From assembly GCA_008694505.1 (NCBI GenBank), contig VZDJ01007747.1, positions 11,438,228 through 11,502,227 of the forward strand: DNA of 64,000 nucleotides, in the 5' to 3' direction. Below, in pieces: positions 1 to 12,589 of this stretch; position 1 is the first letter of the stretch, and each line of letters opens with the position of its first letter. The translations under genes were made by a program, and so were the position numbers. The DNA is from Cyanoderma ruficeps. Taxonomy: Eukaryota > Chordata > Aves > Passeriformes > Timaliidae. The notes beneath the pieces were generated by a model. It was not told where the DNA came from, ran no database searches, and worked only from the letters and a program-made list of their open reading frames with translations.

Positions 1-65
1 ATTCTGATGTTGTGTTGTAAGAGTTTTGTTTTGATTCTGATGTTGTGTTGTAAGAGTTTTGTTTT
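1..65. repeat. 33-bp tandem duplication at window edge
   Basis: A 33-base unit beginning ATTCTGATGTTG at position 1 is followed at position 34 by a second copy that matches base for base up to position 65. The array may continue to the left, because the window starts exactly at the unit boundary. The unit is T/G-rich and non-coding. Perfect identity means the duplication is recent, or is an assembly overlap. Confidence 0.9.
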
Positions 66-639
66 CTTTATCCGTTGGGCTGCTTCCAGTACAGAGGTTT
101 GTTAGGAGTACAAAAAGGTGCCCCTGCTAAGCTGGTTCAGTTTACAATTTGATGTCTTGGTGCTTGTTCAGTTTGATTTATTGTATGCCAGAAGCAAGCC
201 CGGGCCTCTAAGAAGTGCATATCTCATGTTCTGCTTCCTCAGCAAAAAGAGGGGGTAAATGGCACAGTTATTTAGAAGCAAACCTTTGGAAGCTGACCCT
301 ACCTACTCATCGTCCCATCCAGCAGGGTGCTCCCCCCTGTGTGCTGGAGATGGGCAGCTGGGATGGAGAGAACAGCATGCGTGGCTGTACCTCTGCCTCT
401 AATTCTGGTTAGAAACGTGGGCAAGGACATTTTTTGCCGCTGTGGTTACACGCACATAGCAACTTAAAAGGGGAGCAAAGAGATAGCTGCAGGCAGCGGC
501 TGTCAGAACAGGACAGCCTTGCCTTTTCAGGGTGACAAAATGCCTGCTGCTCCCTCTGCCTTGCTACAGAAATTCTTTTCTGGTGCAGAGCATGGCCGCA
601 GCGTTCCGTGCCTTAAATGAGATTATCGAAATGCCTCTG
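66..639. other. Gene-free single-copy stretch
   Basis: I see no recognisable gene, repeat or RNA here. The short open frames have no domain, no good splice context and no composition bias. Confidence 0.6.
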
Positions 640-800
640 GGAGTACACGGTGTTCCAGGGCAGCGTTCTCCCTGGGAGGAGGAGGAGGAGGCTGCGAGCC
701 TGCTGCCGATGTACAGCAGCAGGGGGCTGGCTATATATAAGCAGGGATAAAACTTGGAGAAGGGAGCGAGAGCATAGTGTGCTGAAGCTCCGGGTCTGAA
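640..800 (+). promoter_or_regulatory. TATA-containing promoter-like block
   Basis: A GC-richer segment with a GGA triplet run (about 675-692) is followed by CTATATATAAG (TATA-like, 731-741) embedded in G-rich flanks. A start site would be expected near 765. The next ATG downstream (about 800) opens a frame that stops at once, so any transcript would be noncoding or would splice. This rests on motif layout only. There is no recognised gene downstream, so it could be a chance TATA or a lineage-specific noncoding promoter. Confidence 0.3.
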
Positions 801-3054
801 TGCCTTTTTAGTTACTTGTGAATAAATTTTGGTCTGAATGATTTGAAGCTTTTATCAGAAGGTGCAATTAAAATGTATTAGGATTATTCCCTTGCTTTCT
901 GTTTAAGTTTTCTTGTGTTTTCCAGGAAACATGTGTTTTCAGAACACATCTTCAGAGCCCTGTCTGGACAGCAGTCCAGTGAGCTAATAATTTTGTATAT
1001 AAAGTGAAGTATGTGATGGATAGTTTTCTTCAGGAGATGTCTTGCTGCATTTTGAGAAAAGACAGTTCTAACAAAGTTGGTGTTTGCCTGGTAATTTTTT
1101 TTTTTCTTTTTGCTTTCCTCCATAGTTCTATGTACAATGTTTTCAGTCACTGAAAACTTTCAGGAACAAGATGAAGTTTTCTCCCTTGTGATTCTGCAAC
1201 AGAGTAGAGACTGAGCAGCAAAGTGGGATTTGGAGGAAGCAAAAGTTGTGCGGAATTTCATCAGCAAAATGCAGCCCAGAAGGGAGTCACAAAGACTGCT
1301 GTAACACAACACTTTAAGGAGTTAAAAGTGAGGTATGGCAAATGCATGGAAGGGCTGGGGAGCCTGCATTGGGAGAAAACAAAGTGCGTAGCAGTACTTC
1401 CAGATCTTACCTTCTTTTTCTTTTCTCCACTTTGCCCCGGACCCATTACCCTGAATGTGTTTCTCTACTGGCTTTGTCTTGCTCCTTGTCTCACTCCTTG
1501 TCTCCAGCCCCGATGGGCCTTTCTTCATTTTTGGTTTCCTTGGGCCTTTCTGCTCCAGCACCACATCCCCAGCGGGCTCAGCAGACGGTGTCTGGCACAG
1601 GCTGGCGGGGTGCCAGCTGTGACAGAGGGCTATTGAAAACTGCAGAAGCCTTTTTGTTCCCTACCATGGCGTCTGGGACCTACAGGAGAACCATAAGGAA
1701 ATCTGGTTTTTTCACCCCCCCTTCATCTGTGTAGAGAGAGTAATCCTGAACTGTGTTTGAGTCATTTTATTTAGAGGCACTCTTTTAGATGTACACGTAT
1801 CCCTGTTTCTGTCTGAAGAGGTATAGCATTATTGGAGATAAGATGAAAGTAGAGCTACTTTGGGGTTTTTTTTCTCTTCCCCAGGCTGAAGTCAGCGAGA
1901 AGTGATGGCCCATGAGGAGGCAGTGGCAGATGGAGGCAGGAGGGGGTGTGACAAGGTAGCAGCAGCAATCTGTAAGAGAAGAGTAGTTTTCAAAGGAGAA
2001 TGGCACCTGGTAGGGTGAGAGAGAAGAAAGAAAAGGCAACATTGAAATTCAGTTGCAAAATCATGGCTGCCTCTGACATATAGCAATATTCTAGACTAAA
2101 TTTGTGTGACATGCCCTGGGAAAATGATCTTTTTCTTTTTTTCTTTTTTTTAAGTACCCTGTGCACTCTAAAATGTGCTTTGCATTTTTAATGTGAGCCA
2201 TACAGGTTTAGCTTTTTGCTGTCAATGAAAACCACTTTGCATCTTATTTGTATCCTTGATACCAACACTAAGCTCTTTTCAGGCTGACAGTGAGAAATAG
2301 CGATGCATCAACACTCACAGTAAATCTCCTTAAAAGGTACCACTTCACCTTTGAGTTAACTGGCTCATTCATACCTAGAGCTCACACGAGGAGATCCATA
2401 AGGAGCCTCAGAACCTGATTTTGGCAGATGATGCAGTCTAAAGCTGTGCTTGAAGATTATAAAGGAATGTAAGTATTGTAGGGATGCATAAAAACCTTGG
2501 AGACATAATGCCAGTAGTGATGAGAGTGCTAAGATATTAACTGCTGTCATCATTTGTTACAGGACCACAGTGGGTAAGGGACCTTGGATTCAGTCATCAG
2601 CACAATGGGCTTTTAAGCAAAGATAAAAAAGATATAAATCTTATGTGTTCATTTTGCAAATATATGTAAGTGTAAAACAAATATACCTTCTGTTATACCC
2701 CTCATGTCACATTTTTTGTCACTCAAATTGTATTATATCAGTCAGAAAAAGTAATTGGAAACAGTTTTTGTGTTTTCGTTTTATGCAGTTAAATTTTTTC
2801 ATTTGTTCTCTTGATTTTTTTTAAGAAAATGTGCTGTTAAATACAATTGCCTTTGCAATTCTCGCATCTGATAATTTTCTTTATACCTTGTACTTGCATT
2901 AGCCTGGGGGGTTCATATGAGTTTTCTGGAACACTGTTCATTGTTCGTTCTGTACAGTAGTTCTTGTTCATCCAACATTTCGTCTATTTCTTGCCTTTGT
3001 TTTTGAGCATTGCTTTACTTCCAGCTGCTGTTTTCTGCAGAACCCCTTTGTTTC
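801..3054. other. Gene-free AT-rich stretch
   Basis: Single-copy AT-rich DNA with short poly-T runs (near 1098 and 2134). The overlapping open frames at 1223-1734 on both strands have no recognisable domain and no consistent splice structure, so I do not call them. Confidence 0.6.
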
Positions 3055-3072
3055 CTCTCTCTCTCTCTCTCT
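3055..3072. repeat. (CT)9 microsatellite
   Basis: An uninterrupted CT dinucleotide run of nine units inside a pyrimidine-rich segment. Confidence 0.9.
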
Positions 3073-4180
3073 GATTTTTAGCTTACTGGTTTTACTGTCA
3101 GTTTTCACAACTTTTTCTGCAGGCTGCAATCCGTGCTTGGTTAAAATAGGTAACCCAAAGTACTGGGCTACTCAAAGGCATCTTTTACTGTATTTCCTCA
3201 GACCAATGGCCTGTTGGCATGCTCAGACTGTTGCTGGCTTTTTCTCTGAAGGCAGAGAGGATGCGGTATATTCTGCAGTATACTCTGCATCAGAACCTGT
3301 TGGTGTTATGAACTATCAGTTCCAGACAGGCCAAATGAGTTTTCAGTGTGGATATATAAAGCTTGGTGTCTCAAGCTGGCAAATGAGTCTGAATGTATTA
3401 TTGAAAAATTATTTTAAATTGAGAAACTATGTCCAGCCATCACAGATATTGTTCATCTGATACCTCGAAATCCATGCCTGCTCTGTTCCTCTATTGATTT
3501 AGGATGTTATTGGGTTTGGTTTGGGCCTAGTTTTTTACTGTTTAGCTAGGAATTAGCTCTTGACACTTAATACCTGGCAGCTGGTCTTGAGGATGTGGGG
3601 TATCCTGCAGCAGCTGAAGTTGTCTGGTGCCAGTGGTCTGAGAGAAAACCAAGAAATACCTCTGCCTCTATCACCTGTGCTAGTTTCTGTCTAGTCAAAG
3701 AAAATAAAAATGAAAATAAAACCAAAACCTGCAAACTTAATTATAAGATTTGACTTAGTTTTCTTTAATCACCACCACCGAAAATATTATGGTTGCTGCA
3801 CTGACTTTTGAAGTCCCTGGCCACACTGCTGCCTTTGGCCTGTCACAGGGTAGCTGTGACCCTACACAACGCTGCTTGCTGGGCGCTCAACTCTGGGGTG
3901 TTGCAGTGATACCATAAAGACTTGTCCAGCCTTCAGACTTTCACCCCAGCTGTACAGCCAGCAGAGCCCTGAAAGGTTTCAAGTGTGAGTGTGAGAGGCA
4001 AAAAGCATCTTTGCCCAGGTTGGCCAACCTAGGGAGGACAGCTTTAAAAAGGAACAAGACGGGAAGAAGATGGCTGCCAACAACTGAGTGAGGAAGCTGT
4101 TGTAACCTCAGGAAACTTGCAAAAGAATCAGGAGCAGAGAGAGAGGATAGTGTGCAGCTAATGGTTAGGCTTCCACTTAA
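3073..4180. other. Gene-free stretch before CR1
   Basis: No gene recognised. Near 3266-3290 there is a short imperfect direct repeat of a 12-base unit (GTATATTCTGCA, then GTATACTCTGCA). The stretch 3820-4100 is more GC-rich but without identifiable family membership. Confidence 0.55.
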
Positions 4181-4957
4181 AGAGCCTGGAGAAACAGGCT
4201 GTCAGGAGCACCATGATGTTCAACAAAAGCAAACACAAAGCTCTGTATGGGAGGGAGAATGACCCCATGCACTACAACAGGCTGTGGTTGGAGCACAGCT
4301 TTGGAGGGTAGCATCTGAGGGTCCTGGATGGCACCAAGCTGCATAAGCCAGCAGTGGACCCTTGCAGAAAAAAGGTCCAACTGTATCCTGGCCTGCATGA
4401 GGAGCAATGTTGTCAGCAAGCTGGGGTGGTGATCCTTCTCCTCGTCACTGGTCAGACACACATGGAATGCTGGGTCCAGATCTGAGTGACCTAGTGTGAA
4501 AGGAATGTGGATGAACTGGAGTGAAACCACTGAAGGGCGACAAAGGTGATCAAGGGACTGGATCATCTATTGTACAAAGAGTCTGGAAGAGCTGGGACTC
4601 TTCAGCCTTGAGAAAGGAAGCCAAGGAGAGATCTTGTGTGTATCTCTCTATCTGAAAATACCTGGTGTGGGCTGGACAAAGAAGAAGGAGCCAGACTTTT
4701 CTTAGTGGTGCCCAGTGACAGGACAAAAGGCAGTGGACACCACCTTGAACACAGGAGATTTCGCCTCCAAATCTAAAGAACTTTTTTATCTGTGAGGAAG
4801 GTAAAACAGTGACCACAGAGGCTGTGGAGATCTCCTTAGACATATAAAACCCCAGCTGAACACAGGCTAGACCAAACTGTAGCTGACCCTGCTTGCAGGA
4901 GAGTTGGACTGCTTGGTGTCCAGAAGTCTCTTTCAACCTCATCTACTCTGTGATTTC
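4181..4957 (+). mobile_element. CR1 LINE, 5'-truncated, plus orientation
   Basis: The sequence follows the avian CR1 3' region. It holds a degraded end of the reverse-transcriptase ORF (recognisable phrases such as GAGAGAATGACCCCATGCAC, GTATCCTGGCCTGCATGAG and GGTGATCCTTCTCC), then the typical tail with CTGGGACTCTTCAGCCTTGAG, CAGTGACAGGACAAAAGGCA, and the end near TCTACTCTGTGATT. CR1 elements usually insert as 5'-truncated copies, and this one keeps about 0.78 kb. Many frameshifts and stops show it is long dead. It looks clearly more diverged than the copy at 26141-26566. The minus-strand open frames in this interval are shadows of the element. Confidence 0.9.
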
Positions 4958-7446
4958 AGTCCCTCACTCAAATGAAAATCAGCTAGCAGTGCAGCACAGG
5001 GTCTGAACTGTAATCACCGTACTGAGTGCACCATCTTGAGTGAGCTGGTGTGATTGTGGTTTTACAAAGCAAATCTTTTGTTTGCAGACTCCCTATCTGT
5101 CCCTATGACTTTTTGTCAGGTCACAGCCCAGATATCCTGGAAAAGCAGCAACTTCCCTGTGTTGTGGCAAGTGATTGTGTATGCCACCATTTGTTTCTGA
5201 ACATTAGGTATGAATAGAAAATTTAGTTTCCTTAGGAGCCTCTGATGAGGGATTTTTGCCAAAAGCTTTCTGAAAAGTGCAGATGCTGTGATAGAAGCTG
5301 AATGACTCTTAGCACTTAGTCACCATTCAGCTCACAGTGACGTTCTTCCACCTGTTTTACCTGCTGGGAATAGTTTTGAGGTATAAAAACTGAAAGGTCT
5401 CTTGCCTTTGAATCCCAACAGAACCTCTTCATTTGTTGATAGGTAATAACGAGGTCATTTTAGATGTTTATTGACAGGAAAAGGATTTGTTTGTCTAATA
5501 GCTAACATAAAGTAATAGTTACAGTTCTTACGTATTTGCCTTATTTTTGTGAAGTTGTCCCTCTGGCCTCTTTCATCCAAGGAATTATTACCTTTAGCTT
5601 CAATTACATGGTCCCTTGGTAACTTCAAATTGATTTACAAAGGCTTTGTACCTGTAAAGGCCTGTAGCTCCCGAGCAGAACTGCAGCTATTTTGTTTCAG
5701 GTCTTTATGAATCCTACAGCTACTGATAGCAAATGTTACCAGCTTTGAGGATAATACAAAATAGCTAGCAAATCCTCTGGTGTTAATAGAGCTAATGGTA
5801 TCTGTACTGATATCTGGGGTATTTCATATCTCATGAGATGAAGACTGTAGAGACATGTTAATTGCACCTATGTATGTACCCCAAATGAGGTCCCACACAA
5901 GGAATTTGGAGGTTTCACCCAAACATTACTGCTGCTGATAGATTGAAACATATTTTTAAAAGACAGAGTCATGCCTGCCTGAAAGCCAAGGATCTAACAG
6001 AGGATGGAAATGAAGAGAGGAACATCTCCCCAGCATTCTTCATGTGCAGTGAGACAGCATGCTTTGCTGCTGGAAGGGCTGGGTTAAGCATGCTGTGGGG
6101 GGCCCTAGGCAAACCTACCTCTGTTTCTTTAATGTAATAAGTGAAGAAGAATTTTACTGAGATCACTTTTACATTTGGACTTTTATTCTGCACTCAAAAC
6201 AAGACAAAACTTCAGCGTCTGATGTGTATGAACTGCAGGTTGCATTCATAACTGACATTGAGAAAGAGTCCTCCCTATACTTTTGGGGAACAAAACTGCA
6301 AATCACAGCTGAAACCTTTTTTTGAATGATATTAGACTTGACATGCAGCAGAGACAAATAACATGGTCTTGTTTGTAACATATGTCAGTGCAGCTGATTT
6401 TTAGTCAGCTTCAACAACTAAAAGAGACCACTTACTGTTGTAGTTTACTATCATCATAATCCAGAAAAATCCAAAAAGAATGTTATTTGTAGAAAAATGA
6501 ATTTCATCTAATCAATCTTTATTTCTGAGCAGAAGCTGAATAGGGATGATAATTATTCTCTTGCTGGGTTATACAGCTTGCAATGAATAGTTTTTACATT
6601 GTCCCCACTGGTCAGTACCGTTAAGTGTATTACTCTTCTGATATTATTTTATTTTTAAATATTTATATATGGTAATTCAATAGGAAAACCAGTCATAAAA
6701 TGATGTGCTTATATGCTTTTTTTGGTGATCCTCAAGTCAATAAAGGGCGTATTTTGGTGTCCATGAGCAAGGGTCTTGGTAGCTCCTTCAAAGGTACTTA
6801 GGTGACTACTTCATTGTTGCATGTTTCTTGTTATCACTGTAAATAGTTTGCAGAGCTTTTAACTTTGCATTTTAATTTGTACATCATCTTACAGTAGATC
6901 TCTGCTTTCCAAGGTTTGAAAATAATATACATCTTTACAAGCTCTCTTTTGTATAGGTCCTCAGCTGCTTCTTATGCAGTCTTCCTTCGTCTGGAATAAC
7001 TGAGAATTTAATCCAAAGCATTATCAAAAATACTTTCCAGACTCTCCCTGCTTCAACAGAGACTTAAACACATCATGTTCAGAATATCTAGAACTGAATT
7101 GTTACTTTATAATCTTTGCACAGCCTCTTGACTGTATTAGCAAGATCTAACAGTAAAGTGTTAGGTAAACATTATTCAACTCTTCAATATAGAACAGGTA
7201 GAGTTCAGCATGTTTTGACAGTAAGTTGCCCAAGAAAAAGACAATTTAGCTTAAAGCAAAACCAATGTTATCTTCAGCAACCTTGGCACTCATTAAGCTT
7301 TAGATATACTCAGCACATGGAAAACAAAAAAATAATTTGGCATGTGTGTATTTATGTAAATGTTTATATTAAATTAGTATTTTCTATGTATTGCCCTAAG
7401 CCTGTTCACCAGCGAATTAATCAGGACTTATTACAGATGTTTACAG
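4958..7446. other. Gene-free AT-rich stretch
   Basis: No recognisable gene or repeat. The region 6640-6670 is an AT-rich run of TATTTTATTTTTAAATATTT type. The open frame at 7116-7583 has no known domain and runs into a CR1 fragment, which argues against coding. Confidence 0.55.
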
Positions 7447-7520
7447 AATGGATAAGGGTGAAAGGAACCACAGTGGCTCATCTGGTCCAGCTTTCCTGCC
7501 CAAACAGGGTCATCCAAGAG
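7447..7520 (-). mobile_element. Short CR1 3'-end fragment, minus orientation
   Basis: The plus strand reads AAAGGAACC, then GTGGCTCATCTGGTCCAG, then CCTGCCCAAACAGGGTC. This matches the reverse complement of the CR1 3' tail, where birds commonly have GGAAGGGACC, CATCTAGTCCAACC and CTGCTCAAAGCAGGGTC. Only the last ~75 bases survive. The call is by memory of the consensus, and the short length limits certainty. Confidence 0.65.
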
Positions 7521-10500
7521 TACTTTGCCTTTCTCCTTAAAATGTTTCATCATCATATTTGCAAGACACTTCTGTGGAAGTAAACTATAGAAAGAGTTTC
7601 ATCTGGATTTTGTGTATATATCTTGACATAAAAAATTTTAATTGCCTGTATGACATACATTTGCAGCAGATTTCCCACTAGATGACTGACATGTTGTGGC
7701 TCTTTTTGGTTTATAGTTTCTATTTTAATAGCTCAAAAAAAAAAAAAACTGCAGAGAAGCCTTTCTGTCCATAGAGTGACAACCCACGTGTGAGCATTCT
7801 TCACATTTCTTGAGGCATGCTCGTTAGACAGAGAGCTGTTTAACCAGTTCAAAAGGTTACCCAGTACCTGTTTCCTACATATTTTTATTGGTTTTGTTGT
7901 GCTGTAATGGGACTGTCTCCCTGGGATTCACAACTCAAGTGAAAATTATTATTTGAGTTGTACTTCCTTTTAACCCCTCTTGCCAAGGCTGTTCCTCACT
8001 GTTGAACTTGTATAATTCTGAGTCAGTGTTACCAGATTGCTTTTGTCAGTATCAGCACATTAGCATGCACAGAGACTGTTTTAGTAGCCTGAAATACAAA
8101 CTGTCACTAAAAGAGCTTGTACAGTTTGGCAAACCTGCCCCTGAAAATAACTTGAAAAAATAATTTGCAAAGCAGCAGATTGACTTCTAGGTGGTGAATA
8201 TTCAGCGTTTATAAAGTCATCATGAGAAATTCATGATTGAAAGCTCTTTGCATTAAATTTCTTGGGTTTGCTGTCTCACCAACTTAATAAACATAGGAAG
8301 GCTTACTTAAATCCTAGTCCTCAATCTGCCAGTTCTAGAGGGCTTTTAGTTATCCAGTAAGAAAGTAATTTGTTGTTGATTGTATTCTATAAAGCTGGAT
8401 TTGATGAAAAGTGTGAAGACTTTTGTGGTTTGAATACTCCTGCAGTGTTTACTGCAATGCTCTTTTCTTTGCTTAAATTCTACATGGTAGGTGTAACCTA
8501 ATTAGTGACTTCATAAGTTCTTCTGTTGGATAAGGACTCATTTCTGCTCTCATATTACTTGTTGATGAGCCTAATTTAGTGTGAAAAACAAACCTAAGCA
8601 TAGCTGATTTACTAATTTTTATCTTTATTAGCTATTCGTATTATATCACCATTCTATCACATGTAAAGCTCAGACAACACCACCCAGACCCCCAAGGCAT
8701 TTAAAATGTAAAAATGTTAACAGCACACAGCATACCAAAGGTGGATTCTGTGGAGGAATAAATCAGCCTTGGAGTGACCACAACTTATCCCTAGCTGGTC
8801 ACACTTAACCACTAGATAGGTAATGATTTTTCTAAAAAGTCACTTTGGTAGGCATCACACATTCCTTTGGGCTTTTATTTTCACAGTTTATGCTTTGAAG
8901 AGGTTACACGTCATTTATAGGTTGTTTTGGCACTGGGTGCTCAGTGGCTGGGATTTGTCTTAAATTTAAACCCCAGGGCCTGGTTCTGCTTGGAGTGGCT
9001 AACGGATGAGGGGGATAATGCTTCCCCATACCAGCTCCCTGGAATGGTCTGCCCTTGGTCTGTTATCATTGTTAAAAGTGTGTAAGATGTGTATGGGAGG
9101 GGAGTCACAATGCTGAGGAACTTCCTTCCTTGATGGCTTTCCCAAAGAAATGAGATTTCTAACAAAAAGGGATTGTAAATAAAGATTAGTCCATAAAGTG
9201 TAAAGTATAGTGTAGTTGAACGTTTAATTGTTTTAATTTGTCTTTTATGGAACCATGTGTGGATGGAGGAAGAGCAGAATTTGTTTGTTGGTGAGCCAGG
9301 CAGTTTCAGAGTAGGAAAGTGGGAGATTGGGCTAGTAAGGAAAATAGACTCTTTAAACTTTTTCACCCTGTGAAAAGTAAAAATATAAGCTAAATAATGA
9401 TTTGCTTTAGATGTTAATGAGCACCATAGAAAAATACAACTGCCACAGGAGAAAAAGTTGTCATTTAGTGAAGCTGATGTTCAATTTCTTATACCCATCA
9501 TCATCACCCTGAACAGCAATCCTGGCCTTCAGGTATTAAGCCTGAATTGCAGAATTGCATCACTCCTTCCATCCTTCCTCAACCTCTGCTCAAAGGAAGG
9601 AAGTAACGACAGGGTACTTTGTCTCTTCAGTGGTGGAGAGAGAGAACACTCCCAATGCTACTGAATTTGGGAAGGATGCCAGTTCTGCCACTTAAGAACA
9701 TAAAATTCAAGACTCCTTCCTGATTACTTATTAAGATTAAAAAAAATTAAAGTTCATGGCCCAGTTGATGGTCTGAAGACATCTACCTTGCAGAGATTCT
9801 GGTAGATGTAATTTAAATTGTACCCCAGCAGTGTAAATAAGAAGGGAAAGAAGAGGCATCGCAGGAAGCACATTGCAGAAATTGTACGTCATTACCACAT
9901 GAGAAGGCAGTGAATGAGGTTTATATAATCACCTTTGGACAACTTCATCTTCAAAATGCAGTGATAAGTATTAAAATCTACAACTGGCTTTCCTTAATGA
10001 CATTTTTAAACAGGCTGTTTGACTTCATTCAAAATTAATTCTCCATTAAAATGATTTTTATTAGTTAAAGCCTGACTTGAACACAGCCTTTTTCTCTGAT
10101 CACACAGGTGGCTCATGTGTTACTTTGTGCTGGTTCTTTGCTTGTTCTGTCTGTTCTAATGACAAACTTTCCATTGCCTGAAGAACTTACGTTGGGATAA
10201 ATGTGAATCTGTCCATAGGGTTAGTTTGATAGCACAATGGCCATACAGGGTGTGTGTACAGTACAAACATCCGTATTTATAGAGATAATGTGTGTTTTAT
10301 TTTGCTTTCCACTGCCCAGCCCTCCCTGTTGCCCTGCCCTGAGGCAATGGGGATGTATATCCTGCTGGTAACCACAGGTTGTGCTTTCATCCTGGGGGAG
10401 AGCAACCCTCAGCTGGGATATCCACACTTCATCTGTTGGACTGGCTCTAACAGCACCTTGAATTTCTTTTACTGTCAGAACCTGGAGAAGCTTCAGGGTT

Positions 10501-10929
10501 AAGTCTCTGCTTATTAGTTTATGAACAGCCTCTGTCCTTTGGAATATGTGAATATTTAAATTCTGATTGCCCCCCTTTGCATCCTGCACAGGAAATGAAA
10601 TTAAATAATTGGTATCAGATTGAACACCTGTACATGAAAAAGACAATAATTAAAATAATTGTATTAACCGTATGTAATCAGGTTAAGATTTGACTAGGCA
10701 GTATTATCAAATGGTGATGGCAAGAAGAGCCCACTCAGAAATCTGGTGTCTTTGTAGCGGTTAGTTGGAAGAATATGTTTTTGTTGTGAGCTGCTGAGAT
10801 AGTTACTGCTGTCAGATCCCAGAATAAGCACCTGGCAGGTAAAGCCAGGAGTGCCTGTCTGCCCCTCCATCTCTCCCCATCACCATTTAGAGGAAGACAT
10901 TGCCCTTGTGAACTCACCCCAGATTCATT
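7521..10929. other. Gene-free stretch, some enhancer-like AT-rich sequence
   Basis: No gene recognised. There is a poly-A run near 7734-7748. The segment 8150-8280 is a compact AT-rich block with ATTTGCAAAG, TTCATGATTG and CATTAAATTTC motifs, the style often seen in conserved noncoding elements, but conservation cannot be tested here. The 141-codon minus-strand frames at 8941-9366 and 10221-10646 show no recognisable domain. Confidence 0.5.
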
Positions 10930-11135
10930 CTGAGGTTTGTTAGGGTATTGTGTTTGTTTGGTTTGGGTTTGCCTGTTTGATTTGAGGGGTTTTATTTGTC
11001 TCTTTGGACTTTTTTTTTGTCTGTTTTTTACATTATCACACATTCCTGTGGGACCTTTTCACCAATTTGCCAAAAAAAAAAANAAAAAAAAAAAAAAAAA
11101 TCCCCAAAACCCAGGAAACAAACCAACCCGAACCC
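10930..11135. repeat. T/G-rich, poly-A and A/C-rich low-complexity run with one N
   Basis: A T/G-rich half (TTTGTTTGGTTTGGG type, about 10949-11030) leads to a poly-A run (11072-11100) interrupted by an unresolved base at 11083. An A/C-rich half follows (ACAAACCAACCC, about 11101-11130). The two halves have roughly complementary composition and could fold back, but they are not an exact inverted repeat. The unresolved base suggests assembly trouble here. Confidence 0.7.
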
Positions 11136-11164
11136 CCAAGCAGGCCACACTGTTGAAAGTTGTT

Positions 11165-11460
11165 ATTTGGTGCCACCTGGTGTCGGAGTGCCGGGGCTGA
11201 GGAGGGCCGTGTGCCGGGCCGGCACACACACACACACACACCCCCCGCACGGTGCGCGGCGCTTGGAGCTCCGGCCGCCCTGCGCCGGCAGCCGGGCGGG
11301 CGCGCTCGGAACCCGCAATCCCACTCGGCACTGACAGCTCTGCGGGCTTTCCTGCGGGACAGGCCGGCAGCCTGCGCTGGAATTCGCCGGGACAGACGGC
11401 AGAGGGCATGAGTGAATGCCTTGAGCATCGGGGCTTGCTTCTGACGGAAGCCTGAATTTC
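11165..11460. promoter_or_regulatory. Isolated CpG-rich patch (possible CpG island promoter)
   Basis: About 300 bases are strongly enriched in GC and in CpG (GGGCCGG, GTGCGCGGCGC, GGGCGGGCGCGCTCGG, ATTCGCCGGG), while DNA on both sides is CpG-poor. A (CA)n run lies inside at about 11223-11242. In vertebrates such patches often mark promoters or orphan islands. No coding exon is recognised. Immediately downstream a polypyrimidine tract ending TTTTTTAG (to about 11513) would serve as a splice acceptor on the plus strand. Confidence 0.5.
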
Positions 11461-12276
11461 TCTGCTAATGCAAACGTACGCTTTCCCTTCAACGTTTTCC
11501 CCCCTGTTTTTTAGCATGATGATGGTTATGTTTGTCATTGATTTCTGCGTGCTTTGTTTTAATTTCTACATCTTTCTTTTATATACCTCCTGTATAAATA
11601 TAAAGCGAAATACTGCTGACAAACCCAGGTCTATTCTGCCCGAGGGGATGGGCATGTACCGACTGGAAAAAGACTAAAATCTTAGGTATATGGTTGAGGA
11701 AGTCTAAGTTTCACGAGGAATAGCAAAAAGCTCAAAGGTGTTTTTCCCTCCTTACTGTTCAGTTATGGCAAAAAAGAGTCAACAGAGACGTCCTTTTGAT
11801 GGGAGTATTGCCAAGTTTACCAGACCCGGTGGACTGCCTTTTTAAATCTGTAAGACTGATCAAAAGAAAACGCTCAGCTACTCTAATCCTTTATAGGCAT
11901 GCTTCACTCTTGTACTGTTTAATTTCTGATAGGCAAGTTCGGGACTGAACTAATTTACTCCTGGCATGAAGCCTGGGATGTAACATGCCAAAGAGCAGTA
12001 TATAATAACTACAATTGGATGGAGGAGTGTAGGTCAGCACATGTTTCACACCGCTCCTTTTACTACTGGAGTCATGGGGTAAAATCTACTCTTTTTGCCA
12101 ACTTTGGTGAAGGTGTAAATGCACATGCACAATGTAATGGCTTTAAATCTTGGATTCCTACTTGTATGCACCAGATGGATCTTGTATAAGTGTTCCACTT
12201 TACAGCATGTTAGCATTTGCTAGTAGTTAGCTGGAGGTTATAGCTGCCAGACTTCTCTGTGGCAGTTTCCAGGCTT
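11461..12276. other. Gene-free stretch
   Basis: Nothing recognisable beyond the acceptor-like pyrimidine tract near 11485-11513. Confidence 0.5.
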
Positions 12277-12298
12277 AAAAAAAAAAGGGGGGGGGGGG
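12277..12298. repeat. A10-G12 homopolymer junction
   Basis: Ten A residues are followed directly by twelve G residues. The G run can form G-quadruplex-type structures and is prone to length variation and sequencing error. Confidence 0.9.
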
Positions 12299-12589
12299 CA
12301 AAATAGAAAACAAAAAGAGAAAACAATCACCTACACGAGAGAATGTCTGAATAATAGGTAAAACTAGTTTTAAGAATTGCATGTACCCTTGTTTGTTCAT
12401 GAATAGTGTTTAGTTTGGCTTGTCCTGCTTTGAACTACATGGGGTACATGGATATTAGGATTTTTGAGAAAACCTACCTTGATTTACAGTAGTGGTTGAA
12501 AAAGTCTTATAAATGTTTGTGTATCATACACAGGACAATGACTGTTTAATATGTATGTACAAGTCTATACATTTTTCTTAGAGAAAAAT

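Noticed and set aside
4177..4942. Two long minus-strand frames
   Set aside because: They are antisense shadows of the CR1 element.
7116..7583. 155-codon plus-strand frame
   Set aside because: There is no domain, and it reads through a reversed CR1 fragment at 7447-7520.
11036..11538. Several overlapping 100-160-codon frames
   Set aside because: They span poly-A/N and CpG-rich sequence on both strands and have no conserved motif. The CpG patch itself is reported instead.
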